Assembly: GCA_027924645.1 (NCBI GenBank)
Contig: BSBN01000334.1
Span: 7,310,501 to 7,374,500 of the forward strand
Length of the DNA stretch: 64,000 nt
From: Cunninghamia lanceolata
Taxonomy: Eukaryota > Streptophyta > Pinopsida > Cupressales > Cupressaceae
Direction of reading: 5' to 3'
This document shows positions 11,841 to 22,859 of this stretch, piece after piece. The notes beneath the pieces were generated by a model. That model saw only the letters and a list, made by a program, of their open reading frames with translations. It had not been told where the DNA came from and made no database searches. A program made the position numbers and the translations under genes. The first letter of the stretch is position 1. Every line of letters starts with the position of its first letter.

Positions 11841-13430
11841 CAATCCACCTTTATCCTTTGGAAAAATCCAATGTGACCAAGATGTAGTGGGCATGCCTTT
11901 CTTTTTTCCCTAGTTTTCCCAAAGGTAGTTTTGAATGAACTATGTTAGCTAATTGTAGCATGATTTATATGGAAACCAACATGAGAAGATATAAACATGG
12001 TTAGCGAAAAGGATTTTATTTTCCACTTGAATGTGACCTGCCATTTACAAGAAACAATTTGTCCATGATAATAATTTGTTTTTTCTATTTTACTTAGAGA
12101 TCAATTCCACATCTCCTTTAGAGAGACACCAGTTCCATAAGGTATTTCAAGATATCTCGAAATGGTTCCATGTTGCACCTCATTCCATTCCTTGGGAATC
12201 CATGGTGGATGAGGTTCAGGACAAGTCATCTAGAATTTTATTTTATGCATAGCCAATTGAGATCCCGAAATTGCACAAAAATAATCTAGAATATCCAATG
12301 TGTTGTTCACCTCCTCACCTTCATTTTCAATGAAGATCATGTTGTCATCAACAAAATGAGAGTTTAGAGCTATAATATTCCTAGGAAGAGATATTCCCCT
12401 TAATAAATTAGTTGCATGAGCATGTTGCAGTAGATATCCAAGAGCATCTGGTGCAAGGACATAGAGGAAGGGGGCAAGAGGGCCGCCTTGGTGGATGGAT
12501 TTTTGGAGACGGATTCAAGGAGAAAGAGATCCATTAATAGCCAATCTGGCATTTGCATCCATAAATAACATTTTAACATGAGCATAGAATTTAAGACCAA
12601 ATCCTAACCACTGAAGCATTTTGAGAATGAAGGGCTAGCGAATATGATCATAGGCTTTGTCAAAGTCAAGTTTGATAATTAGAGCATCTTGAACTATTTG
12701 TTAAGCCCATTTAGCTATCTCCCAAGAAAGAATCAAATTGTCTAATATAAATTGTCCCTCTATAAATCTAGTTTGTTCGAGTCTAACAATTTCTTGAGCA
12801 ATAGGCCTGATTCTTTTGACCAAGGCTTTGGCAATGATTTTGTAAGATGTGTTAAGCAAGGTGATGGGCCGCCAACCATTCATTGTATCTTCTTGTTTGC
12901 CCTTGGGAATGAGTTTAATCAAACCTTGATTAATGATAGCTCCTAAACTACCAGTTTCAATGCCCTCAAGATTCACATTGTAAAAATCTTCTCTAATGTA
13001 CGGCTAAAGAGCGTGATAAAATTCTACCGGTAGACCATCCATTCCTAGGCTTTTTTCCAAAGACATACTTAACATGTAGATTTCTCTATCTTTTCTAAGG
13101 AAAGGTAGTGATCAAGAAAAGTAGCATAGCTAGGGTCAATTTTGTAGGGAATACAACCTTTAAGGTTATCCTCCAAAATAGGAATAAGAGGACCATTGAT
13201 AGAATCAGTTGAGAGTAATTGTTTATAGTGATCATGGAATGTTTTCATGATGCTGTCATGGCTGGTCTGAGAAGAACCATCAATTGTTTTGATGGAATAG
13301 ATATGTTCTTTTCTATGTTTGTGATAGAGATATTGGAAGAAAAATTTGGAACTTTTGTCTCCATCTTTAATCCATTGTAGTCTAGCCCTTAGCTAAGCAC
13401 CTTTACCTTTATAAAATTAATAGTGATAAA
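11841..13430 (-). pseudogene. LINE ORF2 reverse transcriptase region
   Basis: In order on the minus strand: a pre-RT part near 13,350 (LQWIKDGDKSSKFFF-like), HDSIMKTFHDHYKQLL, then LIPKGKQEDTMNGWRPITLL with NTSYKIIAKALVKRI (12,701-12,976). After these come the first catalytic block LDFDKAYDHI (12,643-12,680), a GVRQGCPLAP-like region now frameshifted (about 12,490), and the active-site block SHFVDDN (about 12,330-12,355). The usual residue before VDD is Tyr or Phe, and Phe is seen here. The part ends at WIFPKDKGGLGI at 11,841, where the solo LTR is inserted. Confidence 0.8.
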
Positions 13431-14132
13431 TATTATTGAAATTATTGGCTCAATGTTTTAGGGGATGAGGTTGGATCATGTCTATAACATTTTAGATAGT
13501 CTCAACTTATAAGTGATAAGGCTTTAGTAGTAACCAAGTACCCTAAACATAGATAATGTTGATAGATCAGCGGTTAATTTCATTTATAATCTACACATCA
13601 TGATGGTTGGCTCTTCTTCTAAAACAATAATGGAAAAGCATAAATAAATGTGGTTAAACTAAAATGCATGCACTATCATGGCCATCCTCATGAAACGTGG
13701 TGAAATAAATGGCATGAGGTTATATATTCAGTAAGAATATATTAAACCAAAAATTAACAACCATTATTTCTTGAAGGTAACTTATAACAAATGGTTCAAT
13801 TGTTTTACTAAGTAGATTTTTAAAATATCGATTTGTTAGAATGAGTGGCATATTTAGCCTTTATGACTCATGGAAAATAAAACACCACATAAGATGGATT
13901 ATTTTTTCTCTGAGAAATTCCATAATGAATAGGGAGATTTGGAAGATCAAACCAAACAATACTCTTAATTGAGGCCTACTCAAACACCTTAAAATTATAG
14001 GTGTAATGGGACAACACTAAGAGGGTGTTTCGCATGAACCAACAATAGGAGTGGTTTAAAAGTGTAAATTTTTTTAGTGTCTTTGAAAGAATAGAAAATC
14101 CCTTAGTAGGATTATGAACTCTTCTGAGCTTG
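13431..14132. other. AT-rich spacer, no gene seen
   Basis: There is no coding region or clear repeat. The first 60 bases may be a decayed continuation of inverted arm 2. The last five bases (GCTTG, 14,128-14,132) should be the left target duplication of Gypsy A. Confidence 0.4.
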
Positions 14133-17100
14133 TGTTACATCCCAAAACTTTGACTATGTTTTACTTTTACTTTCATGTGATTAAGTGGATAAGTTATCAT
14201 AGATTAGTGATTTGATGTTTAGGAAAATATCATGATAAATCATTGATTTTATGAATTATGATTAATGCATAGAATTTGACATGAGATCAAAAGATATTGA
14301 GATTATTTAATTATGATGTATAAAGATTTGTTGATGATACACTAATCATAGTTTGTACGACTATGAGTGTAACTGGTTTAGATAGATTTCCACATCTATG
14401 AATGGAAGGAGAGCATCATCAGAGAGAAGGGAATAGATGTTTGGGAAGAGATAGGTTTTCCATTCGATTTCCAAGTTGTATATTTTGTGAACCTTCTCAA
14501 GAAGGGTATGTAAAAGTAAACTCCCCTTGTTTATGTTAATCTTGATTCAACCATTGTCGATTTGTTGTTAAGGAAAGGATTCTAATGAAAAAACTTCATT
14601 GAATTGTTTGGGATATATTCACGAAATATTATGATGTTAGAGTTTAACCATTTCCGTTCTTCTAAACTTTTCAATATAATTTATTCCTATGAGTGTGGAT
14701 TTAATTATATTGATGTCAGTTTATGGTTACGAGCGAGAACCTCAATCCCTTACTGGCATTTTGTTGCATGATTAATACAACTCCGTACTTATGGTATTGC
14801 AAGAATTGTGTCAATAAAGGATTGTATTTACTATTATTTGTATATTGATATATACATAATGTATAAGTGAAATTGTATGTTTTATTCCTTAACCTTATCA
14901 TGTCGTGACAATCTTAAGCTGTGGCAAACCACTACACTCATGTATTGAGCATGACTCTGTACTCCATGAAATGTGGAGAGAGTGGAGAGAATGTTGAAGT
15001 GTAGGAGTGAGTCTTGCGAAGAAGGAGCATGACTATTGTTGCATGCTCCTCTTCAGAGATTTATTAGGATTAGTGGGTCGTTACTCCCACAGGGCAAGTT
15101 GTCATTTAAGTAAATCGAAAACACACTCGGCAAGAGGTTAAGAAAAAAAAACAATGGAAAAGAGACTCCAACCGAGGGATTGATGGAATATGAAGGAGGC
15201 ACAAAAGCCTAAGGGAAAAACAACTAAAAGTTCATAGAGGAATCGAAGGCCTGTGTTAGAACAATCATTCAGGTATGTTATGATACATATGTATGACATA
15301 TCCAACTATGAATAATGTGTTACATGTTCACAATTATCAAGTTTGATGAGTGTTTACATGTTCAATGACATTTTGATGTTTGAAAAGGTCGATAACTAGT
15401 TACAATTTATCAATGCTATTGGACGACGCTTGTATGCTTTTTATTACTATCATAAGACTAGATAACTCTAGTTAACAATGCCCTCATTTAGCAAAATGAA
15501 AACCTATGCCTCTTATGACAAGAAAGATAGGTGGGTATCAAACTACATGTCTATAATGTTTGCCATCAAAATGATATCTCTAGTAGATGGGTTCCTATAA
15601 TTGTGCAAGACTATATGTGCCACAAAGATTGTATATCTTGTGTCTTGTGAATGTAGTCTTGTCCAAACTAAGTAATAACTGTCAGCATCGACATTTAGTG
15701 AAAATATTAGTCGATACATAAATCTTCAGAGGGTCGATGTTGAAAATGGCCTATTTCTTATAAACTAAACTTTTCAATAGATTACCACTTTCCTCTAATG
15801 TTTGATAGACAACTATATATGCTTTTACAAACTACATATCTTATTACTTATTGTGGAATATACTTGTGTTAGCAAACATGTTTGTTATAGATGGGTAATA
15901 GAACCACAAGGTGAGATTTAATTCTCACAAGATTCTTGCCATGATGTATCATTTCCAGGATAAAAATAATACTATTGACATGAAAAGTTATTCGAGGAAA
16001 ATAGAATCTGTTCTTTATAATAAATGATTGGCATATTAGCAGTCTAACATGGGTAGTGTTTGACATGACTGTATCCTATGTATATATATACTCGATCTTG
16101 TTTAGCAAATTGCTCTAGATGGCATTTGAAGAGTAAATTTGGTTCATGAAACCTTGAATAAATTAGTTATTATTGTAGAATATTTTATATTCTTTTACTT
16201 TCAAATTACAAGATCGTTAATATTATTTTGGGGTTAGAGGAGGTAAATCCCAAAAAGAATAATGCATAAATATTTAGTAAACATAAGACTCTTTTTATGA
16301 CTATAGAGTAAAACAAACAAAGTTATTATCAATAAGGATTAGATAAGAATCCTTAAACCCAGATGAGTACCTTGGATGAGTTTATGAAGTTATAGACAAA
16401 ACTATTTTTCTATATTGATACTAGACACTGAAACTAAGAACGAATATATAGAAACATTTGAAACAAGGAATAGAGTGACAAAGAATCATAGATTCCATGT
16501 TACAGTAGCAACAAGAGGCTTCTCGATAGACTAAGACCTTAATTTGAACCATGCTTGGTAATGTACTCCAGAGATCGCAATTAGAAATTTGAGTTAGGTA
16601 GACTATGGGTGAAAATTAATTAAGTCACCCCATGACTAGAATTGGTCAAACAAAATTCATTGTAGGATGGGGTAGTTTCTAAGTCAAGTTAGAAGTGTGT
16701 GAACTTTCAACTATGTTCATTGCGAAACATCTATTTATAATTGAATCTTTGGCCAAAGTAATGCATCTATCTTTGCATGCATTAGTTGGTTCACTATGCT
16801 TCAAATTTGCATAACCATCCAATAGCATCATACTTAGTTAGAAGGGAACTATAGTTGTATGACCACGTTGGTTATGTAGGACACAACACTAGAAACTTAG
16901 ATGGAAAAGAATTGTTGGTTCCTTATATCTATTCCCTTCGTGAAGGGTAGGGCCACTTCCAGGAAGGAAGGTGTGCGAGGACCGCTGGTCTGTGGTTGGA
17001 GGAAAATCGCTCAAGTGATGCTCTCCTTCCCAAGAAGATGAGAAGCCAAGACTTATGAAAATCTATATCAAAAATCCATATGTAGTGTATTTAATATTAT

Positions 17101-17367
17101 GAATTGAAAGTCAAATTTATGTAAACTTATTTTGATTTCCATGAGAAAAATATTTTAATTGTAAAGTGAAATATTTCACTAAAATGCTATCTTTGAATAT
17201 GTTGTATTTTTCAGGTTTGAAAATATTCAGAAAAGATATGGCTTTTATTTATTTGATTATGCAAGCGATTAATATGTTAGCAAAAAAATGCTTATGATGA
17301 TTATTTTCATTTACCTTTATAGTAAATTTAGTGTGTAAATCTGAGTAATATGAGATGAGATTTTACA
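14133..17367 (+). repeat. 5' LTR of Gypsy A (3,235 bp)
   Basis: It starts TGTTACATCCCAAAACTTTG and ends GATTTTACA, directly before the primer binding site. It aligns along its length with 48,545-55,512 once the two insertions there are removed. Shared words include ACTATGTTTTACTTTTACTT near the start and GTAGGGCCACTTCCAGGAAG near 16,945. The segment CGTGAAGGGTAGGGC (about 16,939) is also kept in the LTRs of Gypsy B. Confidence 0.85.
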
Positions 17368-17369
17368 TA

Positions 17370-17391
17370 TGGTATCAAAGCTACCAGGTTC
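17370..17391 (+). promoter_or_regulatory. Primer binding site of Gypsy A (tRNA-iMet type)
   Basis: TGGTATCAAAGC follows two bases after the LTR end. The usual plant initiator-Met primer site is TGGTATCAGAGC, so one base differs. The same TGGTATCAAAG is found in Gypsy B. Confidence 0.8.
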
Positions 17392-17586
17392 AATACATGG
17401 ACCTATGAGCTCACTGCATGAAATATTCCTCAGAAATTCACAATTGCTAATGTTTGAATGTTCTTTTACTAGAATGGTAAGAACAAGATTAACCCCAAGG
17501 AATAAGGCAATGTGAATTAGACATTACCTAAAGTCAATGAGGGAGCGATCCTGAAGAACGAAAAGCCTAGGCCAAACTAGTTACAT

Positions 17587-17912
17587 TGAAGGCGCATGGT
17601 TAACTGACACTGAGATCTTCATTGATGCTATTAAGCATATTAAATAGGAGAAGGAAAAGAAGAACAAATAAGTTAAGGCTATTATTCCTATCTCTGAGGG
17701 TGAATTAGTTGAACTCTCTATGCATAAGGACTTCCCATTTGGATGTGGTTCTAATGCTTCTGTCCTTAGTTGGGAGGTTATGGATGAGTACCTGTGAGTA
17801 CATCCACCTCCCAAGTATGATTTAGTAAACCTCAAGGATGAGGATGAATCTAGGAAAATTTTCCTTTTTGACAGTCACTTGCAGTAGCAAGATATTAAAG
17901 TTTGTAATAAAT
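17587..17912 (+). pseudogene. Pre-gag ORF relic in the leader of Gypsy A
   Basis: One frame, with four stops, has coding-like character between primer site and gag: AWLTDTEIFIDAIKHIK, then AIIPISEGELVELSMHKDF, then PPPKYDLVNLKDEDESRKI. I do not recognise it. Gypsy B also has an extra leader ORF at the equivalent place, but the two do not align clearly by eye. It could be an extension of gag or an unrelated capture. Confidence 0.35.
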
Positions 17913-18090
17913 GATGGATATTCTTTGATTCACAGATACTGTAATACACTTTTGGCATTTTGGCAAAATTTCCCTTTCTTGTTTAAGATTGTATAAATGA
18001 GAATGGATTTATGTTTAAGAATTATTTCAATTGTATGAAAAACTAATCAAATGCTTAACATGAAAACTTTAGGAGAAGTAGAATTGCAGC

Positions 18091-19176
18091 ATGGTTCGGA
18101 CAGGAACTAGTCTTGGGGGTAGCCAAGAGGAAGGGCAACCTTCTAGCCACTCTGATGCAAAACTTGATTAGATTATTGCCATGCTCCATTAAAAAAGGGC
18201 AAGGATTGGAAATTTAGAGCAAGAGGTCATAGTAGAACTAGACATGAATCCTTCCACGAGGGTGAAGATGAGAGACGTCATGAGTGGGTGTGTAAAGAAT
18301 AACCTAGAATTGAGAAAAGATGATGATAAGTTGAACCACTTGGCCCTCGAACTATCTAGAGATATGAAAAAGGTCACACCTCCAAAATTTGATGGAACTA
18401 TGAGCGGAGATGATGTGGAGGCATGGCTCATAGAAATGGAAAAATATTTCAAAATAAGAAACTACTCTGAAATAACCAAAGCAGTATGGGGAGCATACCA
18501 ATTGGTCAGTGAAGCATCGACCTGGTGGATGAATAAGAAGATGGAGCTAGGATTGAGATCTTTGAGTATAACTTGGGAAAATTTTGTGGAACTCTTTAGG
18601 CAAAGATGGTTGCCACAATTTTATTTTGATCAAAATCTCAAATATTTCCAAAACCTAAGACAAGATGACTCATCTGTAAATGAGTATTGGGAGAAGTTTA
18701 CTCATCTCCTTAAGTATGTTCCTCAATACCAATAGGATTAGAGGTTTCGTACTCGAAAGGTCATCATAGGTTTGAATGCCCAAATTGGAGGTGAAGTAGA
18801 TGTTCATGATCCCACTACTATACACCAAGTTTATGAGAAAGCTATTAAATAGGAACAAAAGCTAAAATCTATATTTGCAAACTGGGAAAAGAACCATAAA
18901 ATGTTTAATTGGTCACTATCCTCCCAGTCATTCAAGAAGAAAGGTAATAAGTATAACTTCAAAAGGAAAGGTGATAAAGGATACAAGAACAATCAAAATG
19001 AATCCAGGGGTGATAAGAAAAACAACAATAATAAGTCCAAGAAGAATGGAGATAACTTAGGAAAGCCTTATGAAAGGTGAGGACCCCTTGGAGGGTTTTT
19101 TTCATGTGGTGGTGACCACTATGCCAATCAGTGTCCTAATAAGACACAAGGGACTCAACTATGAGGAAATCCCTTA
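18091..19176 (+). pseudogene. Gypsy A gag (capsid and zinc knuckle)
   Basis: The ATG at 18,091 opens MVRTGTSLGGSQEEGQPSS, followed by stops. The capsid domain is long and clean (18,244-18,735): TPPKFDGTMSGDDVEAWLIE, AYQLVSEASTWWMNKK, FRQRWLPQFYF, VNEYWEKFTHLLKYVPQYQ. After a stop it goes on to GLNAQIGGEVDVHDPTT, a lysine- and asparagine-rich stretch, and the zinc knuckle FFSCGGDHYANQC. The first Cys of the knuckle is Phe here (Gypsy B keeps it), so the knuckle is damaged. Its spacing is C-x2-C-x3-H-x4-C rather than the usual x4 before His. Confidence 0.85.
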
Positions 19177-19234
19177 CCCTCGCAATAGTGATCCTTTCAA
19201 CAATGAATACATGCAGCCCTAGATAACCGACAGG

Positions 19235-19641
19235 CAGAACTACTAGATTACTCCAATTGAAACCACAAGTACTTTGTTTGGTATTCCAATTTCATTTTTA
19301 ATGGATAATGGTGCCACATAATGCTTTGTTTCTCTAAAATTTTTAAATAAGATATTTATAAGAGTTAGTTACATGAAAAAATCATCATCAGTAGAGTATG
19401 CTAGCCAAATAAGAGATTAGGTAGAGAAATGTTTATTTGAAGCCAAGGTTGAACTCTCGAGTTTCTCAACTAAAGTAAACCTTTATGTAGCCCCCTTAGG
19501 ATTATATGATGTCATCCTTGGAATAAATTGGTTATGGAGGCATAGGGCTAAGGAGGATTATTTTTCTAAAAGAGTAGAATGCGTAGATGACCTTGGGAAT
19601 AGAGTTTTTCTAGAAGGTACTGCTAGAGAGGTCAAGCTAAG
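19235..19641 (+). pseudogene. Gypsy A protease region, cut by Gypsy B
   Basis: After gag, the frame reads TSTLFGIPISFLMDNGAT, where D-N-G-A stands for the aspartic protease D-[ST]-G-A. It goes on through LYVAPLGLYDVILGINWLWR, the usual end of the retropepsin fold. It stops at 19,641 within CAAGCTAAG, where Gypsy B begins. The frame resumes at 45,945. Confidence 0.75.
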
Positions 19642-22600
19642 TGTAACATCCACGTTCTAAAGACATAGTAAAACAACAAAATTTACCATGGAGTAATTCA
19701 ACAAGGTAAAAATGAGATAGAGAAATTTTTTTCTTTTATTCAACATATAATCAAGTAACTACAACTACAGGATTTTCTCATTACAAATTACAATAAACCA
19801 TATTATCTTTCTCAATTATAATGTTTATAAATGTAAATCAATTACATATACAAATTTTGGAATAACTACTGCTTCTCAATATCTAATACCTTTATCACAA
19901 GTCCTGGCATGTTTCCTTCTTGGAGAGAGAGTATCTTTCCAGTGATTTACCTCCATCCATAGACCGATGGTCTCCCACACATCATCCACATAGGAAGCAG
20001 CCCTACCCTTCACGAGGAATATAGACCGTAGGTGACCAGTGGTAACTTGTCTTTCCTGAGTACATAGTGTTGTATCCTACTCAACTCTATCAACCATACA
20101 ACCCTAGATACCCTCTAGCTAAGTATGATTTCCGATAGGATGAGCAATCTGCATACAGTGAACTGACAATGCATGTAGAAAAGAAATGCATTACTTTGGC
20201 CAAAGTTTTTAATATCAATATCATTCATAATGAACGTATTCATTGTGTTCACCCCCCACCCCTACTTGACTTGGATACTATTGTACTTTCACAGTTTGTT
20301 CACACCAACTATAACCACATAAATAGTTTAATCATCACATCATAATAATAGTATATTTTGACTTAAATAAGTCTATATGACATAACTATTTAGTTGGTTC
20401 ATAATCAACTCTAGGGTTTACCTATTATCCTTTGGTTAATATGATATTACAATATAAACATATATCTTATCATGGAGACCTAGATTCACAAATGACCTTT
20501 GGTTAACTCAACCAAGGTGAAGAATACTATAGTTCTTTAAACAAAAGGAGCATAGAATACCTTCGATGATGTGATATAAACAAAACATACCCTGTATACA
20601 TCTCCCTACAAGGTCATTCTCTAGTATACTTAATCTACTTCATTGTATTGGATCTTTCCAAGACTAATATAAACAATAATGATAAATAGATATTTAAAAG
20701 TTCTCCTATAAACCTTATTGCCATCTATCCTAATATCTCTAAGTTACCTTCATTTGATGAGATACAATAGTTTTCTAAAGATTCCTATGAATCTAAGTTC
20801 TCATGGATAGAAATCATTTCTATTATATATAATAGAATCTAAACAAGAAAATACTTTAAATTAGTATTACCCCGACTCAAGGTCTAAACTATACTACTCA
20901 AGACTAAGAGTATAACTATCAAAGTTCAATCATCACTAATAAAATCCGAGAGTTTATTGTATGGTTATCTCACAATCATTTTATTGGCTTGCTACAAACT
21001 TATTCAATAAGACTTGACTATTTTTCAAAGCTCATGACAACTATGACAACCTCTTATTATGATTATCATTTTATCCTCCATACTATGATTTGATATGATT
21101 ATCAGTTTAAAATCAATAAGTAAATGGTCGATTCAGAATACTATAACAAATTACTCACTTGTATTACCAAGAATTGGCCTTATAATTTGCATTCGTTGCC
21201 TTATTGATTTCAGAAAAAGATCAAAATTGTTTACTTGTAATGTTATCTGCATTTCCCTAAATCGACTCTTAATAGTTTTCAATTGATATACACAATAAAT
21301 ATAGGAGGTTATACCTCATTGGCGTACTCACATAATCACCCAAGACACAATAATGGATAGTCTAGAAACAATTAGTTGATTTCCTCATTGTTAATAAACA
21401 CATGAAATTGAGGAATACTTGGAAATTGACGGTCTTGAGTTAATAATATGTGCAAATAAGACACAAAGGTTGATGCCTCTGGCTGCGTATTTCCTCTCTA
21501 CTGCCAGCCACGATTCCTCTTTCGATATATGTTCAATGGCCTTCTCTCTCAAATTTTTAACCTTTTTAATAAGCAATGGCTCAACTAAGTCATTGTTATT
21601 AATGTCTTAGGCATGACTCCTATAGAGTCACCTTACTTCGCACCTCCACTTTGTTTCAGTTGCAAAATTTAATGAATGCATAACAATCCATAATGATTTA
21701 GTCTTAACTGAAACCAAGTTTTAAGCAAAGTTCCCACATGTCGATGGGAGATAGTCGTTCTATGGCTCGTCGGTTGTGGTGGTTAATACCACAGTCCTCC
21801 TCTTTTGGATGAAGCTGACACATCACTTTAAACACTGTTGATCATTAAATAATCACTAATAAGTGGTTTGATCCACCGCTAATATTATTGAAGACTCTCC
21901 TAAATGTAATCCTTTGGGTACTCAAGCATAACATTATTGACTCATTATGAGGTATTATCCTCATTCGATGCATATGCATTTACATATTTGATTACATCAA
22001 ATATGATTCACATAACATCACCTCTATATTAGATAGTTATGGTTTAATCGATAAAATAATTATTTAAACAAAGGATTATAGATGTTGTGATTGGGTTGAG
22101 CTTGTCTCCCCCATCACAATCTGTCAACAATATTCACATCTTCCTAACTCGACAAAAACATCTTAATGTTAAAAATCGGTTATAACACCTCAAGAGACTT
22201 AATAATAATAAGAGAACCATTTTACAACAATAACGTCATATTTTTTTTCATGTTAAAGGTAAATGGTCATGGTTCACACACAAATGATGTCATTTACATT
22301 ACTAATGACTATGACAACTTACTGTGACTTACAAAGATTCGCAAGGTATTGACTACCTGTCAATTGGGTTCAAAAGTAAACTGGCAAGACAAGACTTACC
22401 TCTTACGACACATTGGTTCATGTTTTCGTTAAACACTAATACTCTATTTGGCAAATAAACCACTCATAACCCAAGGTCTATATCTTCCTCCTCAAAAGAT
22501 ACTCTCTCTCTTTTCTCTGAGAGTCATCTGAAAACCTCTAATCCTGTATCAAACTTGTTACCAAACAAATTATGACCAGTGCATCATTATTCAAATAATA

Positions 22601-22779
22601 AATCAACTCTCATAATGCAAATATTAAATCGATAATAAACTAATCATTTCCATAATTTCATAAATGACAATCAATATAATCCATATCTTTCCTTGTCATT
22701 AATCTAAACATCATAATAAATTTACTTATGTCCAAGTAAAAGTAAAAAGTATAGATAGACAAAAATTTGGGATGTAACA
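19642..22779 (-). repeat. 3' LTR of Gypsy B (3,138 bp)
   Basis: On the plus strand it runs from TGTAACATCCACG to GGGATGTAACA. It is near-identical in length and order to the other LTR (42,803-45,944). The first 60 bases differ at about four positions, which suggests an old insertion. It carries the GCCCTACCCTTCACGAGG block (about 19,999-20,016), which is the reverse complement of the block in A's LTR. Confidence 0.9.
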
Positions 22780-22793
22780 TATCCTTCCCCTAA
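22780..22793 (-). promoter_or_regulatory. Polypurine tract of Gypsy B
   Basis: On the minus strand AGGGGAAGGATA stands directly before the TGTTACATCC start of the 3' LTR. This is the expected plus-strand primer. Gypsy A has the comparable GAGGAGATA before its 3' LTR. Confidence 0.75.
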
Positions 22794-22859
22794 AGATTCA
22801 TCGTCCTCTAAAGTATCAAAAAGTAACTAAAAAGCAAGTTCATTATTTTAAACTAGTAA

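Larger units (their letters stand above)
9444..13430 (-). mobile_element. LINE (non-LTR retrotransposon), 3' part, interrupted by a solo LTR
   Basis: A minus-strand LINE reads from about 13,430 down to a T-run (TTTTTTT, 9444-9450), which is its short poly(A) tail on the other strand. ORF2 is recognisable through the reverse transcriptase and C-terminal region but is full of stops and frameshifts. The 5' part (ORF1 and endonuclease) is missing, as expected for a 5'-truncated LINE copy. The exact 5' end is uncertain because I could not find a convincing target duplication. Confidence 0.8.

Noticed and set aside
17581..18452. Minus-strand ORFs overlapping the Gypsy A leader and gag
   Set aside because: The plus strand carries recognisable gag. 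The minus frames are by-products.
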